NCBI GenBank assembly: GCA_029582155.1
Contig: CM055901.1
Coordinates: 4,829,374 to 4,893,373 of the forward strand
Length of the DNA: 64,000 nucleotides
DNA from: Panopea generosa
Taxonomy: Eukaryota > Mollusca > Bivalvia > Adapedonta > Hiatellidae
Direction of reading: 5' to 3'
A program made the position numbers and the translations under genes. The notes beneath the pieces were generated by a model. The model was not told the DNA's origin, did not search any database, and saw nothing but the letters and a program-made list of their open reading frames with translations. Positions 1 to 14,569 of the stretch are shown here, one piece after another (the first letter of the stretch is position 1; every line of letters begins with the position of its first letter).

Positions 1-113
1 TCCATTGTAGTGGTTCATAGTTCAGGGTTTGTTTACATTGTAGTGGTTCATAGTTCAGGGTTTGTTTACATTGTAGTGGTTCATAGTTCAGGGTTTGTTT
101 ACATTGTAGTGGT
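1..113. repeat. 33-bp tandem repeat, cut by the window edge
   Basis: About 3.4 copies of a 33-base unit containing CATTGTAGTGGTTCATAGTT; the array starts before the window. Confidence 0.9.
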
Positions 114-671
114 ACATGTAAATTCAAACGTAATGAATGGTCAACATAAAAATTTTAGTTCTTCAATTCATCTTTAAAAGATACCGTAAAGATAGCACAT
201 GTTTACATGTACTAGAATCCAATCAGGCACCCCTATAATTTATAGCTATAAATGAGACCATATAATCAGTTGGGTACATGTGTACTGAAATCCAGTCTGA
301 TATACTTAATGCAGTTAAAGAGACCAATTTAATACCTTGTTTTTTTTCATTTATCAGAATACAGTTCCGTATATTTATGTATAGTTTAAAATAAAATACA
401 GTAAAGGAAATGGATAGCTTGTCATTATATGTCCCAAAATACAGCCATATACAATATATTTAATGTTAAAAGAGAGACCTTAACAATCAATTGTTTTTCT
501 CTGTATCAGAATACAGTCAGGTTTATTTCTGTAGTTTAAAGTAGATAACAGTGATAGTCTGTCATTGCATATACCAAAATGCAGCCATGCACCGTGTATT
601 TAATGTAGTTTTTAACAGACCTTTAAATCAGTTTGTTTTTCCAACACAAAATTAAGTTTTTTGTATCTAAG

Positions 672-990
672 ACACAATTACTTTCTATATTTGGACAGTA
701 ACAACCATCCTGGAAAAATACGATACAAGTAATTAGTTTCTATATTTGGACAGTAACAACCATCCTGGAAAGACACGATACCAGTTATTAGTTTCTATAT
801 TTGGACAGTAACAACCATCCGGGAAAGACACGATACAAGTAATTAGTTTCTATATTTGGACAGTAACAACCATCCAGGAAAGACACGATACGGACAATTA
901 GTTTTTATATTTTGACAGTAACAACCATCCTGGAAAGACACGATACATACAATTAGTGTCTATATTTGCACAGTTACAACCATCCCTTTA
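672..990. repeat. 55-bp tandem repeat, six copies
   Basis: Unit contains TTTGGACAGTAACAACCATC; copies start every 55 bases from 682. Confidence 0.9.
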
Positions 991-1279
991 AGATATCAAT
1001 CAGTACAAACAAAATAAAACAAACAAAACAAAGTTGTTATGAAAACAGCCTACTTTTTGAATGTAGCAGTAATTTAACATGTTAGTTTGAACAAATACAT
1101 ATCTTTTCTTTATTTTTTTATAAAATTGCTTATGTTTTTTTAAGAAACTTTTATTCTCCAAATGAACTGCACAAAAAGGCACATAATAAAATATTGGGTT
1201 AAAGATGAAATAAATGAAATCCCAAAATGACAAACATTTAATATACAGTAAGCATACTTGAAAACAGCAAATTGTATGA

Positions 1280-2060
1280 TACTTTATGAAATAATTTTTC
1301 CAACTATCAAATTGTATGTAATTTAATTGAATATTTGTTCCTACTATCAAACTGTATGTTACTTAAAGGAATATTTGTCCCTACAGCAAATTGTAAGTTA
1401 TTTAATGGAATATTTGTCCCTACATCCAATTGTAAGTTATTTATTGGAGAATTTGTTCCTGCTACTTAATAGAATATTTCTTCCTTAGTTACTAGCAAAT
1501 TGTATATTACTTCATGGAATATTTCTTCCCTAGTTACAAGCAACTTGTATATTACTTAATGGAATATTTCTTCCTTAGTTACAAGCTATTTGTATATTAC
1601 TCTATGGAATATTTCTTCCTTAGTTACTAGCAAATTGTATATTACTTCATGGAATATTTCTTCCTTAGTTACTAGCAAATTGTATATTACTTAATGGAAT
1701 ATTTCTTCCTTAGTTACAAGCAAACTGTATATTACTTAATGGAATATTTCTTCCTTTGTTACAAGCTAATTGTATATTACTTTATGGAATATTTCTTCCT
1801 TAGTTACAAGCTAACTGAATATTACTTAATGGAATATCTATTCCTTATTTACTAGCAAATTGTATGTTTCTTAATGAAATATGTGTTCCTTAGTTACTAG
1901 CAAATTGTAAGTTATCTGAAGGCAAATTTTTTTCTACTATCAAAGTGTATGTTATTTAATGGTATATTTTTTCCTACTATCAAAGTGTAAGGTATTTAAT
2001 GGAATATTTTTTCCTACTATCAAGGTGTATGTTATTCAATAGTATATGAAAATTCATTTC
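1280..2060. repeat. 45-bp tandem repeat
   Basis: Core units of 45 bases (TGTATATTACTTAATGGAAT, then ATTTCTTCCTTAGTTAC) between about 1440 and 1920, with more diverged copies on both sides. Confidence 0.88.
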
Positions 2061-3354
2061 CTATGCAAAATTGCATAGAATAGACAGCAGCGAGTCTCCT
2101 CAGCCACTGGTACATTGGCACACTATAGTAGATAATAGATCTAAGGAAGTGTTTAACAGTCCATAATAATACATGTAATACTAAGTATCTTGTCCTTATT
2201 GACCATTTTCTATAAGGGTCAATACAGATTCGGTCACTTAATACATGTACAGAGAATTACAAACTACCATACAGGTATATTATGAGCTCAGAAATTGAAC
2301 AGATATGAACAGCGGAACTTCAAGAATGCAACTTAACATAATCATGACAGTGAAATCACTATGTTAAACAAACAGTGACATAGAAACAGAAAACTCAACA
2401 TATTAAGTTATTTAAACAAATAAACAAGCACAATTTATCCAGGATTGTCTCCAATATTTTTTTCAAAACAGGAAGTTACAGGTAACTAACTGGTCATTAT
2501 TTCCGCTTATTAAAAAGAATACAGAGCATAAACCTTCTAATATAAGGTCAGTTGATTGGTATTAACTTAAGAGTTTATTGTAGTTGAGAATAAGGATTTA
2601 TTGAATGTTATGCACATTTCCTCTGTGGCCGAGTGATCTAAGGCGCCATCTCAAGATCCCTTACCTCTCAACACTAAGGTCGTAGGTACGAGTCCCGCTC
2701 GCTCCAAAAACTTTATGTGAGAAAGTCTGCAAGTTACTTGTGGAAGGACGGTGGTTCTACTAAGTCTTCCTCGACCAGTTAAACTGGATATGCCATATGT
2801 AACCTGAAATGTGTTGAAAATGGCATTAAACCCTATACCTCATTCAAAAAAAAAGAAGAAAGAATGTCATTTCTAGGAAGGGCAGGTTTAACGCTCATTT
2901 GATATGAAAGATTTGTAACCTATTATTGGAGATGAAAAATTATTGGTAAAGCAGAGGTATATTAAGGATACATATTGGTATAAAATTAGTTAGATATATG
3001 GATAACAAAAAGAAATCAAAGAATCATAATTAGATTAGAAAGAAAAAACAACTTTATCAAAAAATGGAAGTCTGTTCAAGAAAAAGCAGGTGGCAGAGTG
3101 GGGTTTGAGGTTATTATGGAATACAAATACATATGTATGAGGTAAGGTTAGCCAAATCCAAAAACACATGTAGAGACAGTACTGTATAAACACACGAGAC
3201 ATCGAAATGAGCTACAAACAATTTGCAATTACCTTTGCTGCAAGATCCCAGTCCTTTATTGACAATATTGATAATATAATTGACAGTCATACTGCTATCT
3301 TTAAAGTACAATACAGTAGATTTTTAAAACTTATCTATTTTATTTTCATTGTGA
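2061..3354. other. Non-coding stretch, gene 1 intron or downstream
   Basis: Apart from the SINE at 2617 nothing is recognised; no exon with PLAT motifs is seen. Confidence 0.6.
2617..2855 (+). mobile_element. tRNA-derived SINE, family 1, copy 1
   Basis: Head GTGGCCGAGTGATCTAAGGC resembles the A-box half of tRNA-Ser/Leu; GGTACGAGTCC is a degraded B box. Body ends GAAAATGGCATTAAACC and an A-rich tail. Confidence 0.75.
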
Positions 3355-3512
3355 AACAAATTCTTGTAACTTGAACTACACTCTCATTGTCTTCCTGGGT
3401 AGCACCAGGATCAAGTGTCTTGCTCAGGGACACTACACATAGCCGTGGTGGAGAAGTGAACCCACGATCCTCTGATCCTGTGTCCAATGTTCTATCGCTA
3501 AACCACACTAAA
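3355..3512 (-). mobile_element. tRNA-like SINE, family 3, copy 1
   Basis: Shared core GTGTCTTGCTCAGGGACACTA with a weak tRNA-like head at the right (degenerate A and B boxes on the minus strand). Confidence 0.55.
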
Positions 3513-3766
3513 TACTGTACAACCTGCCTTTAGAAAAAGTCTAAAGTTTCAATTTTGAATTGTCATTAAAGAATTAAATAGCCTTAGATACACACCATAC
3601 ACTATGTTCATATAAAGATATTGTTTCATGTCTTTAAAAGCATTACAGTTCATATACTATTTAAATTTATTCATTATTCCGTCGAATATTTCAGATATCT
3701 AAAACTATTTTTTTTATTTGGAGGTGGGTGGTGGAAGGATTTTATGTCCAATGCAATATGACTTAC

Positions 3767-3924
3767 CCTGAATTCATCCTCATTGCCATCTTGGAATATC
3801 TGCTTGCCAGGTGGAGCACCCAATATTATTGGTCCACTGTTGCCTCTGTCACCATAGGCAACCAGTGCTACATCAGCACTGGTCAGTTCATTAAATGTGC
3901 TCACATTGATACCCCAATCACCCT
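3767..3924 (-). CDS. Gene 1 exon 16: start of PLAT3
   Basis: 158 bases, acceptor tcttctcag, donor AGG|gtaagt. Encodes GDWGINVSTFNELTSADVAL, then VAYGDRGNSGPIILGAPPG and FQDGNEDEFR. The YGD-x-GNSGPI-LG core is PLAT. The rest of the domain (the HDN-W part) is not seen between here and base 1, so the next exon is outside the window. Confidence 0.92.
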
Positions 3925-6900
3925 CTGAGAAGAAAAAAATGGTGAGATAGTCAGATGTGTATGTCTACCTTTTCTTTACAATCAAATTACCGTATAGCAA
4001 GCTTTTTCTGCGGGTAACCAATTTCTATATTTTTTTAAAAAATCTTTACTTACAAATGCACATCTTTAATTTTATATGGTTATATTGTTACAGTAGGCCG
4101 TTATATAAGCAATTTAAGAAAATGTAATAGTTTTGTTAACTGCTTTAAACTAAGATTTATGAAATCATTAGTTTTCATTTAAAACTGCGTAAAAACATGC
4201 CTTACCTGTTAATATTATCTGTTGTTATTCCACCATGTTAAACAAATGCCAGAATAGATGTCCGTGGCAATCAAATGGCGTTTTAAAATCTTCATATTCA
4301 GAATAAATAGTCAGAGTCAGAGATATATCGCCGCGCAGAAATAACATGCTATACGGTATTGTGTTTTTATGTAAAAAAAATGTTGCAGTTCAGAATAAAA
4401 TTGATAAAAAAAATAATATTTTCTGTACGTAACATTTACTTCAGATACACAATTTATTTTATATATGAAATTAACATTGTTTCCTCCACAATGGCAAACA
4501 CTAAAGGTCCGCTGCAGTATTTTCTGTGTGTAGTGCAATAATACTAAACATGAATTCGAAATACAAACCAAAGTGAAAAAAATACAAGACTACAACTAAA
4601 ACAACTTCAAATACCGTATGCATTTTCTTATTACAGTTTCAATTATTTATTTTGCAATTGTTTTTGAAACAAGGAAACTGCTTCCTCTGTTACCTTTGAC
4701 TTGTTTGTTTACTAAAGCATATCCCTTTAATAATATGCATAAGTTAATATACGAGTCAAATGGCTTGCCTAAGGTAACAAATGAATCAAGTGACTTGCCT
4801 GAATTACAAATGAATAAAATTGCGTATCAAAGGTAACAAACGAATCAAATGATGTATCTAAGGGAACAAATGAATCAAATGATGTATCTAAGGTAATACA
4901 TGAATCAAATGATGTATCTAAGGTAACAAATGAATCAAATGATGTATCTAAGGTAACAAATGAATCAAATGATGTATCTAAGGTAACAAATGAATCAAGT
5001 GACTTGTCCAAGGTAACAGATTTATAAAGTTACTTGACCCAGGTAACAAATAAAACAAATGTTTTTCTTAAGGTAACAGATGAATCAAGTGTGTTACCTA
5101 AGGTAACAGTTGAATAAAGTGACTTGCCTAAGGTAACAGATGAATAAAGTGACTTGCCTAAGGTAACAGATGAATAAAGTGACTTGCCTAAGGTAACAGA
5201 TGAATCAAGTGTGTTGCCTAAGGTAACAGATTTATCAAGTATGTTGCCTCAGGTAACAGATGAATCAAGTGGCTTGCCTTATGTCACAGATAAACCAAGT
5301 GATGTGTCCAAGATAACAGATGAATCAAGTGGCTTGCTCATGTCACAGATAAACCAAGTGATGTGTCCAAGATAACCGATGAATCACATGTCTTGCCTTA
5401 GGTAATGAATCACTGACTTGTGAAAGATAACAGATGAATCAAATGTCTTTCTAATGAAAAGGTGAATCAAGTGACAACAAATTAAACTTGTACAGATTGG
5501 AACTCTGACCCTCCAACTGAAAGGTCACACCTTTCACTATGTGGTCACCATATTATCCATCAATATTGTTAATAGAGTTACAAAGGCATCAAACATATGC
5601 ACAAACATTAATATGAACTGTAGGACAAAGCAAAGAATGGCTTAAACTGTTTTCAGATAATATAAATTAACATAGTCAAACACTAGAAGAGTAAGGGAAA
5701 TGGGAATTTATTTGAGTTTTAGGAAGTAAACTTTAAATCTTGTAGTTTACATAATTAGTGGTTTGCTTTTATATTCAATTCAAATTATTGAATAGAGTGG
5801 TCAGGGAGTGGGGGGAATGACATAGGTGGTCAGGGAGTGGAGAATAAACATAGGTGGTCAGGGAGTAGGATAAAGTGAATATATACACATGTGAAGAAAG
5901 ACAATTAAACTGTTCATCATTACTGTGCACAAAGAAATGAAAACATGTAAAAAACAAAGAGCAAAGAAATGTTAAATCTAGTTTGACACAAATGAAAATG
6001 ACGAGAAATATACCTTCGGCAGGTTCTGTGGAGTCATTGGTTTCTTAAAAATCAACGATCATTTTTAAAAGTTTTGTTGAATCTATATTTAAATCAACAG
6101 CTGACATAAACACATCAATGACGGCTGATAGAAATTCCAGCATTCCCATGGAGATCAAACCAACAAAAGTAGAGATTGTTGCAGAGCTCTCTAACAACCG
6201 AGCTGATGTAACACCTAATTTAGAAAATAAGTCTTGCTCTGTAGTTATTATCCTGCAGACTTTAAATATACAACATAAAAATCTGCAATATCTTGAAAAT
6301 GTGCAACAGTAATTGTATCATTAAAAGTGTATTTGCAGTCGAGCTCACTGTTCAAACAACTTACAGTACAGACTTCTTACATTAAGCAATACAAATCACT
6401 GAAAAAGAGGGCACTTATTTGCTCACCTGAGGCAGTGAAAATTTATAAAATGCATTTTGCAATTTAGACAAAAAATCACTATTTAAAATTTTTGATTTTT
6501 TGTAACATTTGAAGGACACATTGCAATTCCCTTAAAATTTTAGATTGGGCTGTTTAAAAAATTTGACTTAGATGAGATGTATTACAATTAACCAGATGAA
6601 AAATGAAAATACTTTTTTACTCAGGTGAGCAAAACTTCACTTCAATATCACAAAATTAATGGCATGCATAATAATATCAAACATTGGTGGTGACTTATTG
6701 CTCAGAATGTGTCAACTATTCATGCACGTATCACTGCATAAATAACATACTTTCTGCATCTCTTTTGCAGTCGCCCTGAAACAAAGAGTGGTTATTTCTT
6801 ACATCTATTACTTTGTCTCTACGCTTATTGGTAGAAATAATGTGTTCAATCTAACCCTTACTGTAGAAAGTGTTTTGACTATTTAAGCCTCTATGAAAGT

Positions 6901-9900
6901 TATATCAATGGAAATGTAATTCAACTAAATGCTTTGGATCCCATTGTTTAAGTTGAAACGTTTGTTTTGCAGAAGGTATATGAACTATATGTTTATATAT
7001 TCTTCAGTTTCTCTTTAAACTGGATTAAAGGCACAGAAGTTACTATAATTTAGATAGTTATGCCACAATGTGTAAGTAACACTTTCGGAGAGAAACGTAA
7101 TTGTAAGAAGCCAGCTATTTCGGTCAATCACTCATTCCACTCTGTAAGTGCAGCGTATGGATTAATGTACCAGAATGGCTGTATGTATTTCTACTTCTGT
7201 TGTTGTCGGTATACCCCAATGAGTATTTTTTTCCCTAAATATACCAAAATAACCTTTTATCTTTTTAGTTCTTTTTTTATTCTTTACAAACAGAGAAGAC
7301 CCAGATCAGGCAGCTCCTGTAGGAACTGCCTGATCAGTGTCTACTCTGTTTGCTAATAAAATATTGTAGATATGACCTTATAATGTTGGCTGAGGTAGTA
7401 ATCTTCCTGCTCGTATGTGCTAATGTAAAATTTTATCTAGTAGGCGGAGTCTCATATGAATATTCATCAGGTAAAGGGTTAATATACATGATTATCTAGA
7501 TACCAGTTTTTAATGTTCAGGATCTGAATTTCATAATAGCCCAGAAAAGAGGTAATGGTAGATATCTATCAAATCATCATTTGTTATTATGCTCTATTAT
7601 TTTTTACAAAATTGCGTGGTAGACATATGAATACATTCACATTTAAAGTTAACAAATGAAATTTATGTTTTAGTATTTTTTAAAACAATACAATTTAAAT
7701 ACTTCTCTGGCATTCAGTATACCGTCACCAGTGAAAAACAGTATACCGTCACCAGTGACAGTTCTACATGAAGGCTGAATTAGATATGTATACAAAGTAA
7801 AACATTTGCATAAACCCCAAAACCTAGCCCCACTGTCCTTTATTAAAGGCTTACCTGCATACTGCCTTGAAGCAGGTTTAGGTGAAAGGGTAGGTAAAGA
7901 TTCTGGTGTCATTCGCTGCTGCTGGTTAAAATCTCCCAGCATTTCTTCTTCCACTTCTTCTGTATTCCTCTTCTTACGAACACCCCCTGTAAAGAATAAT
8001 ATTTTCCAATGCCTGCCATTTAATCTTTATATCAGTGTATATTCTACTGATATAGCAATCAAAGGACTGAATGTTTTGAGAGTCTCCAATATGTTTGTCT
8101 GTTCGAATACTGAGTCATTTTATACCATCAAGGTCCAACAGATGATCAGATAACCTAACCACTCTTTCCTAAAATAATAGTTAATTTAAAACCATAGATA
8201 CATTACATGGTTTCCCCCGAATGGCATGTACAAGAATGAGATGGGGGTGGGTAGGGGATGGGTATCCACTCCTGTGTTAAAAATAAACATTGAATAGTGA
8301 AATTGCAAGTATGGGTTTGTATTCTATACATGTATTAGAATTTTGTTGCCAAAAAATGAATTAAAATATATCAAAAGAGTTTTTTTTGTAATGGGCAGTT
8401 GTCATATATAAAAGATGCAATTGAAATGTTTGTATTTTTTATGTTTGATTCTGTAGCAAGAAACTTATAGTTTTCATTAAGTATTTGTGTATTTCCAAAT
8501 GAATAACACTTTAATGAAAGTACAGTAAAACCTCATCTTATGACCATGTCGATATTGAGACCAACCACCCTGCTATTACTGACATTTATTTTAGAGACCA
8601 ATTTTTTCCTTCTTTATTCAATGGTCTGTAATTGTAATAATAAGGGCACCCAGCTGATCCGGTATAACAACCACCAAATCTTATTTCCCTTGCAAATACA
8701 GCAGTAACATTCATAGAATTCAAAATTATACTAAATGACCATCTTCATATCATAAAACACCATCCTACCTATAATGGAAATAACCCATTAGGCCATTATT
8801 ATTTAATTGCTAGATTATCATCCAAATTTTTCTTAAAAAAGGGGAGGCAAGCGAGGGTTATTTTTTTATATTTTTTATTTTCATTTTTAAAATTTTTGAT
8901 GTCTTTTAATTTTTTATCGAATAAAAAGGGTTGGGGCAGCATGAAAATATGGGTGCGGGCGGGGATGACAATCTAGCAGTTAATTTATTATGGCCTTACC
9001 CAATAATACATGATGGAGTAATTGTAAATATAAGACTTGAACAATAACTGCTTTTTCTTCATTCTACTAATCTTTTGAACGGCAAATAACTTTAAGGTTA
9101 AAACTCATTGTATATATCTTACATTCGACTACTTCAGGATATATCCAGATGTTTCGGACACCTGTGTCCATAGTCGTGTGAACCTTGCCATCAACTGTCA
9201 TGCCGAGAAACAGGCCACGCTGGGAGGCAGACTGCAGCGTGACAAATCCCTTGTCTTTGTGTCGTAGAACTAGAAAGTGCGACTCATTATCTCTACTACC
9301 CTGAAACAGGAAGTAAAAACATTGTGAATTATGGAATTATTTTGTTAGTGAAATAAGGTCATGAAGTCCTATTATTTGAAATAGTTAAACTACAATATAC
9401 AACTTCAGTTGCCCTACCACAGTTTGGAATCATCATTAAATAACTTCAAATTCCTCCTGAATGACATTTGTTCTTTATTAAAACACAAATTAGTGGTCAC
9501 CTATCCAAACTTACAATACAATGTTTTGCAAAAAGTGACCCTTTGCATTCATTTCTCCTCCCTTGTTATACATAGTTCAGTAGCCAAACTCTGTTTAAGT
9601 CTCACAAAAACAATAGTAAAGTAGTCGTGGAAAGGTTTAAATAAGTAAATAAATTTGAAATAAGTGTGATGTAATCATGTATGAACAAACACAAATAAGA
9701 CTTTTGTGTCCACACCCTGTATTGTGTAGATTATTAAAAACACTGTCAGAATATTCTCTGAGATCCCTTTCATTAAACCTTCATTATCATCAAAATGAAT
9801 CCAGAAAACTATTATGTTTATATCTTTCTTCATCAATCTTTCCTGTACTATCTATAAAACTTAATCTTCCCTATGTACTATCTATATCTATAAAACTATA

Positions 9901-12900
9901 TCTTCCCTGTACTATCTACAAAACTTAATCTTCCCTATACTATCTATAAAACTTTAACTTCCCTGTACTATCTACAAAACTTTATCTTCCCTGCACTATC
10001 TATAACACTTTATCTTCCCTGTACTATCTATAAAACTTTACCTTCCCTGTACTATCTATTACACTTTATCTTCCCTGTACTATCTACAACACTTTATCTT
10101 GCTTGTCTGTGTTATCTATAACACTTTATCTTCCCTGTACTATCTATAAAACTATATCTTCTCTGTATTATCTATAAAACTTTATCTTGCCTGTGTTATC
10201 TATAAAACTTTATCTTCCCTGTACTATCTTTTATTTTGTATAAAATTTACCAAACAGTCGATCTTTCCATCCTTGAGTCTTATGAAGTTTCCTGGGTCGG
10301 CTACACTTTCAAACATCCTGATACCACCAGGGCTGACCTTGTGCACTATAAACTGAGCAAGAGGCCCAGCCCTCTTGCCGCGGCCAGACAGAGAGCCATC
10401 ATCTTTAACGAGATTGATACACTGGTGCTGAGATGTACACAACATGATGGTTCCCCTATGCCTGAAACATCCCTGCAATCAAGAAGGATATCAATAAGTT
10501 ACAAAATCTTCTGACCTTACAAATTATTATTGATAGGTTATGTTAATAAGAGAAAAAGGGTAATCAAGTACAAGCTGAAGAAATTCTATTAAAAAGTTAC
10601 AGTTAGATTTCTCAATGATGCTGAGAAGTCACGTGCTTATAGAATCCCATATAACTAGGTAAGATTACTGAAATGGTTGTCGCATGGGAAATATTAATTT
10701 ACATATCATCTACAGTCAAACCTGTACTAACGGTTACCTGTTATAAGCAGCCACCTGCCTTAAGCGGCCAGTTTCAGACCCTCCCGGCGAAATTTACTAT
10801 ATAATTTAACTGCAATAGGCGGTCACCTGGTCGACGCAGCCAGCGGCCAACATTTTTGGTCCCAAATGCATTAAAAACCTCCTAAAACGGCCACCAAATG
10901 AACAAATTTTACCGTAAAATATCGATTTTGGCATATAAAAATTTATTACGGCCACAGAATTAATATTTAATTAAAGTACTAAAAACCAAATAAATCAAAT
11001 AATTATAATATATCTTTAATTTAAAATAAGTTTCTTTTAGTTTAAACTTTCTTAATTGGCCGTAAACAAACCAAACAAAGCTGTTATTGTGTTCTACATA
11101 ATCGCCATTTTTCCGACCCAAACCAAACAAAGCTGTTATTGTGTTCTACATAATCGCAATTTTTCCGACTCAAACACGAGTGTAGTGTGTGATAATTTTC
11201 ACATCTCTATTTTTAGCTCGCGTAATTGGTAAAATAGACAAATCAAAGTGTTTTGTGTAAACACGTTAACTGTGAAAAAGTCGGCATATAAAAAGATTAA
11301 AGAAGCTAACGTTTTTGAGACGATAATTAGAATGGCAGTTTGTTCGTGCTTTTAACGAACGATAAGGAATTAACTCATTAAGTTCACACTTGTAAAAAGC
11401 GCTAATTGTGGAAAAATATAAAATTTGGAAATGATTTATTGTTACTTAAATCATAAATGTTTTCATTGTCAGCGTGTTAACAATGCCACCAAAACGGAAG
11501 TGTTTGACTTTGGATGAACGTGTTGAGGTTGTGAAATTGTGCCAATATACAAAAATACTTCGCTAATCTGGGTGAAAATTGATGACCCTGTAGAAGGCAG
11601 CCACCTGTCTTAAGCGGCCAATTTGGCCCTTTCTCTTGGCTGGCTGCTTTAGACAGGTTTGACTGTATTTAACAAAAAACAATCAATGTTTCTTAAGTGT
11701 TAGGTAATTGTACAAGTATGTATCTATTACGCTGGTTTTTGGCTTTTCTTTTCTTGAGCATGTCCTGTTGAATAAATGCCGGCTATTGATCAATACAATA
11801 GAAGTAGGTCAGTAGTTCTGAAACACATGAAACAATCTCTAGTGAACTTATGTATAAACAAGAGATCCAAGAGGGCTTGAGGACGCTCTACTGACTCATA
11901 GTGGCCATAGCACTTTTTGAAATTCCACAATATTTACCCTCTTTGGGGATCGTCTTAACAACTTATGGATAGATACCCCTACCACACCCATACTGAACAA
12001 AAACTTAATTGCTATGAAAAGGAAATACTTCAAATTCCCATTACATTCATCTGTAAAACAAATAAAGTCCCTGTACAGAACTCTTATACAACCCAGTCCC
12101 TTAATTTGTAATTCAATCACCCACTCTTAATGATTTGTTATGAGCAGAAATAATTTAAAAGAAGTCTTTTTTGTATACATGGATGCAAAATGAAAAAACT
12201 CAGTTTTCACTATGATATCCCTATGTTACAGGGCCTAAATATATCTAAGCCTCTTGATATGCAGAATCTTCAATCCTTGCTGGTGTAAGGATAATTCATA
12301 TGAAATATGAACTAGTTTGACTGAAAGGTTATTGAGAGGAAATTTGTGAAAATTCACAATTTTAACCTTATTGCCCCATCCACCCCCTGGCCCCTTATGG
12401 AAATTCAATCCTTTTTATTGAACAAAATCAGATTTATTGTTACTAGACAATGCTTTAGATCTCAAATTGAACAACATATTTACCCAAAGGGCAAAAAAAT
12501 TAGAATTTTCCATATTCCCATAGTATCCTATGTAAAACTCAAAGATCCCTTACAGGGTCTCTGTACATTCCAGTGTCCCTTGATTTGTACAAACTTTAAA
12601 GCCATACTCATTGGGATAATCCACTATATCAAATATGATCATATTTGACTGACCGGTTGTTTAGAAGATTTTTCAAATATTTCTATTTTTAACCCTTTTT
12701 TGACCTGGCCTGGCCCCTTTTGGAAAGTCAATTCTCCTTATTGAGCCAAATCTTATTTCCTATGACAAGATGATACTTAGGAACTCAAACTGAATAATAA
12801 TTTTGCCTTAATAGATGAAAAAAAAAGAAAATTTTCTGTTTTCCCACAGTATCCCTATGTAAAATTCTAAGTACCATTACAGGACCCCTATAAATTTTAG

Positions 12901-14258
12901 CCCCTAAATTCTTATCTGCAATCAAACCCCTACACATAGGGATGATTTATGCCAAATATTAACAAATCTGACATACAGTTTCTTAAGAAAACGATTTTTG
13001 TAAATCCCAATTTTTACCCTTTTGGGGCCCTTCCACTCCTTAAGACAGTGAAACCCAGTCATTTCTACAAATCTGAATCTCCTTCACCAAACAATGCATT
13101 TGTGAAGATATAGGCAAAATCATTTCCATTTTTAAAAAAAAAATATATATTTATTATACTGACATGTGTCCCCTAATTGAACCCTCTGGGCCGGGTCATT
13201 TTTAACCCTAGGGACACCATTTGAACAACTCTAGCAAAACTATAGTTGGTTATCATTACTACATAAACATTTTGAAAATCTGTTGAGCCGTTCATGAGAA
13301 GAAGATTTTTTAAGTTTTAGACTATTTTTAGTAATGGCGGCTATCTTAAATTTCAGATCGAAAAAAAAAAAATCTTCTGTATAGTCTCCTTTTCATTAAA
13401 ACATCCATGTGAAGTTTCAGTTTAATTGGCCTAGTGGTTTCAGAGAAAGTGCTGCTAACGGATGACAGACGACGGACGACGGACAACGCACCATCCCATA
13501 AGCCCTTCTGGCTTTTGGCCAGTAGTGTTAAAAAACAAACCTTTGCGTAGACATAGAACCTCTTTGATGGTTCTTTATCCAATATTCCCCTGACATCCCC
13601 CTGGGCTCCATCAACGTTTATATTGAGAAACTGGAGGGGATTCTTTACAGACTCAAACAGCACAGTACGATCTGCCTGAACACGCACACGGAACTCACAG
13701 TATGGTCCGCCTTTTCCCTAATTAAACAAACAATATTTTGTCAGTTAAACTGATTATAGAAGGCAAAGGAATCAAAAATATTTCATAGTGTTGTTTTGCT
13801 TTTTTTTCCCACTCAAAATCTGAAACGCATTTTCACACTAAAAATATACTGTTAGAGCATGTTCCCTACTGAAATAGATTATTAATTTTTAAGTTTAACA
13901 TTTCAGATGACAAAGCAGTAAAAAATGCTAAAATATTTCTCAAAGAAAAGATGGTGAAACTATGACATGGAAGAAGATAACACAAAACATGGTTTATAGA
14001 GTTATAAAGGCCTGTGATCCAAAACACAAAATGCTGACATGAATAGTTTGAAAAGAAGAACAATTATACAACAAAATTTAGTACAAATATAATTTGATTT
14101 CAGTTTCATGCATTTGTATTAAGAGTCTAACAATGAACATGATTTGAATTCAGCCATAATGTGTAGATGCATATTTAGAAAATAGAAAAATTCACTTGAA
14201 ATCTAGACATATAAATATCCTGTGATTCTATCATTGTCAATGGCCAGATAGTGGCTGG

Positions 14259-14307
<49 letters not shown>

Positions 14308-14532
14308 TTTAGGAGTTTTAATCTACCAGTCCTGTGATTATATCATTATCAATGGCCAGAAAGTGGCTGGTATATATATATATATGTGTTTTAGGAGTTT
14401 TAATTTACCAGTCCTGTGATTATATCATTATCAATGGCCAGATAGTGGCTGGCATATATGTATATATGTGTTTTAGGAGTTTTAATTTACCAGTCCTGTG
14501 ATTATATCATTATCAATGGCCAGATAATGGCT

Positions 14533-14569
<37 letters not shown>

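Noticed and set aside
3233-3253. Possible 21-base microexon of gene 1 encoding DWDLAAK with acceptor and donor signals.
   Set aside because: Phase fits, but the peptide does not continue the PLAT3 domain, which should go on with a G-x-I-Y-K-I-R-type segment.
3674-3766. Extension of the PLAT3 frame past 3767.
   Set aside because: A consensus gtaagt donor sits at 3766 and the residues after it are low complexity.
4769-5011. Minus-strand frame with 10-residue repeats (DTSFDSFVTL).
   Set aside because: Product of a 30-bp tandem repeat; diverged flanks contain stops.
6855-7486. Possible larger piggyBac-type element (TAACCCTTACTG left, GTAAAGGGTTAA right).
   Set aside because: The left end lacks a clean TTAA and the ends match only briefly; could be coincidence.
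8521-8760. Possible further Tigger-like element starting ACAGTAAAACCTCATCTTATG.
   Set aside because: No convincing matching right end with TA duplication found.
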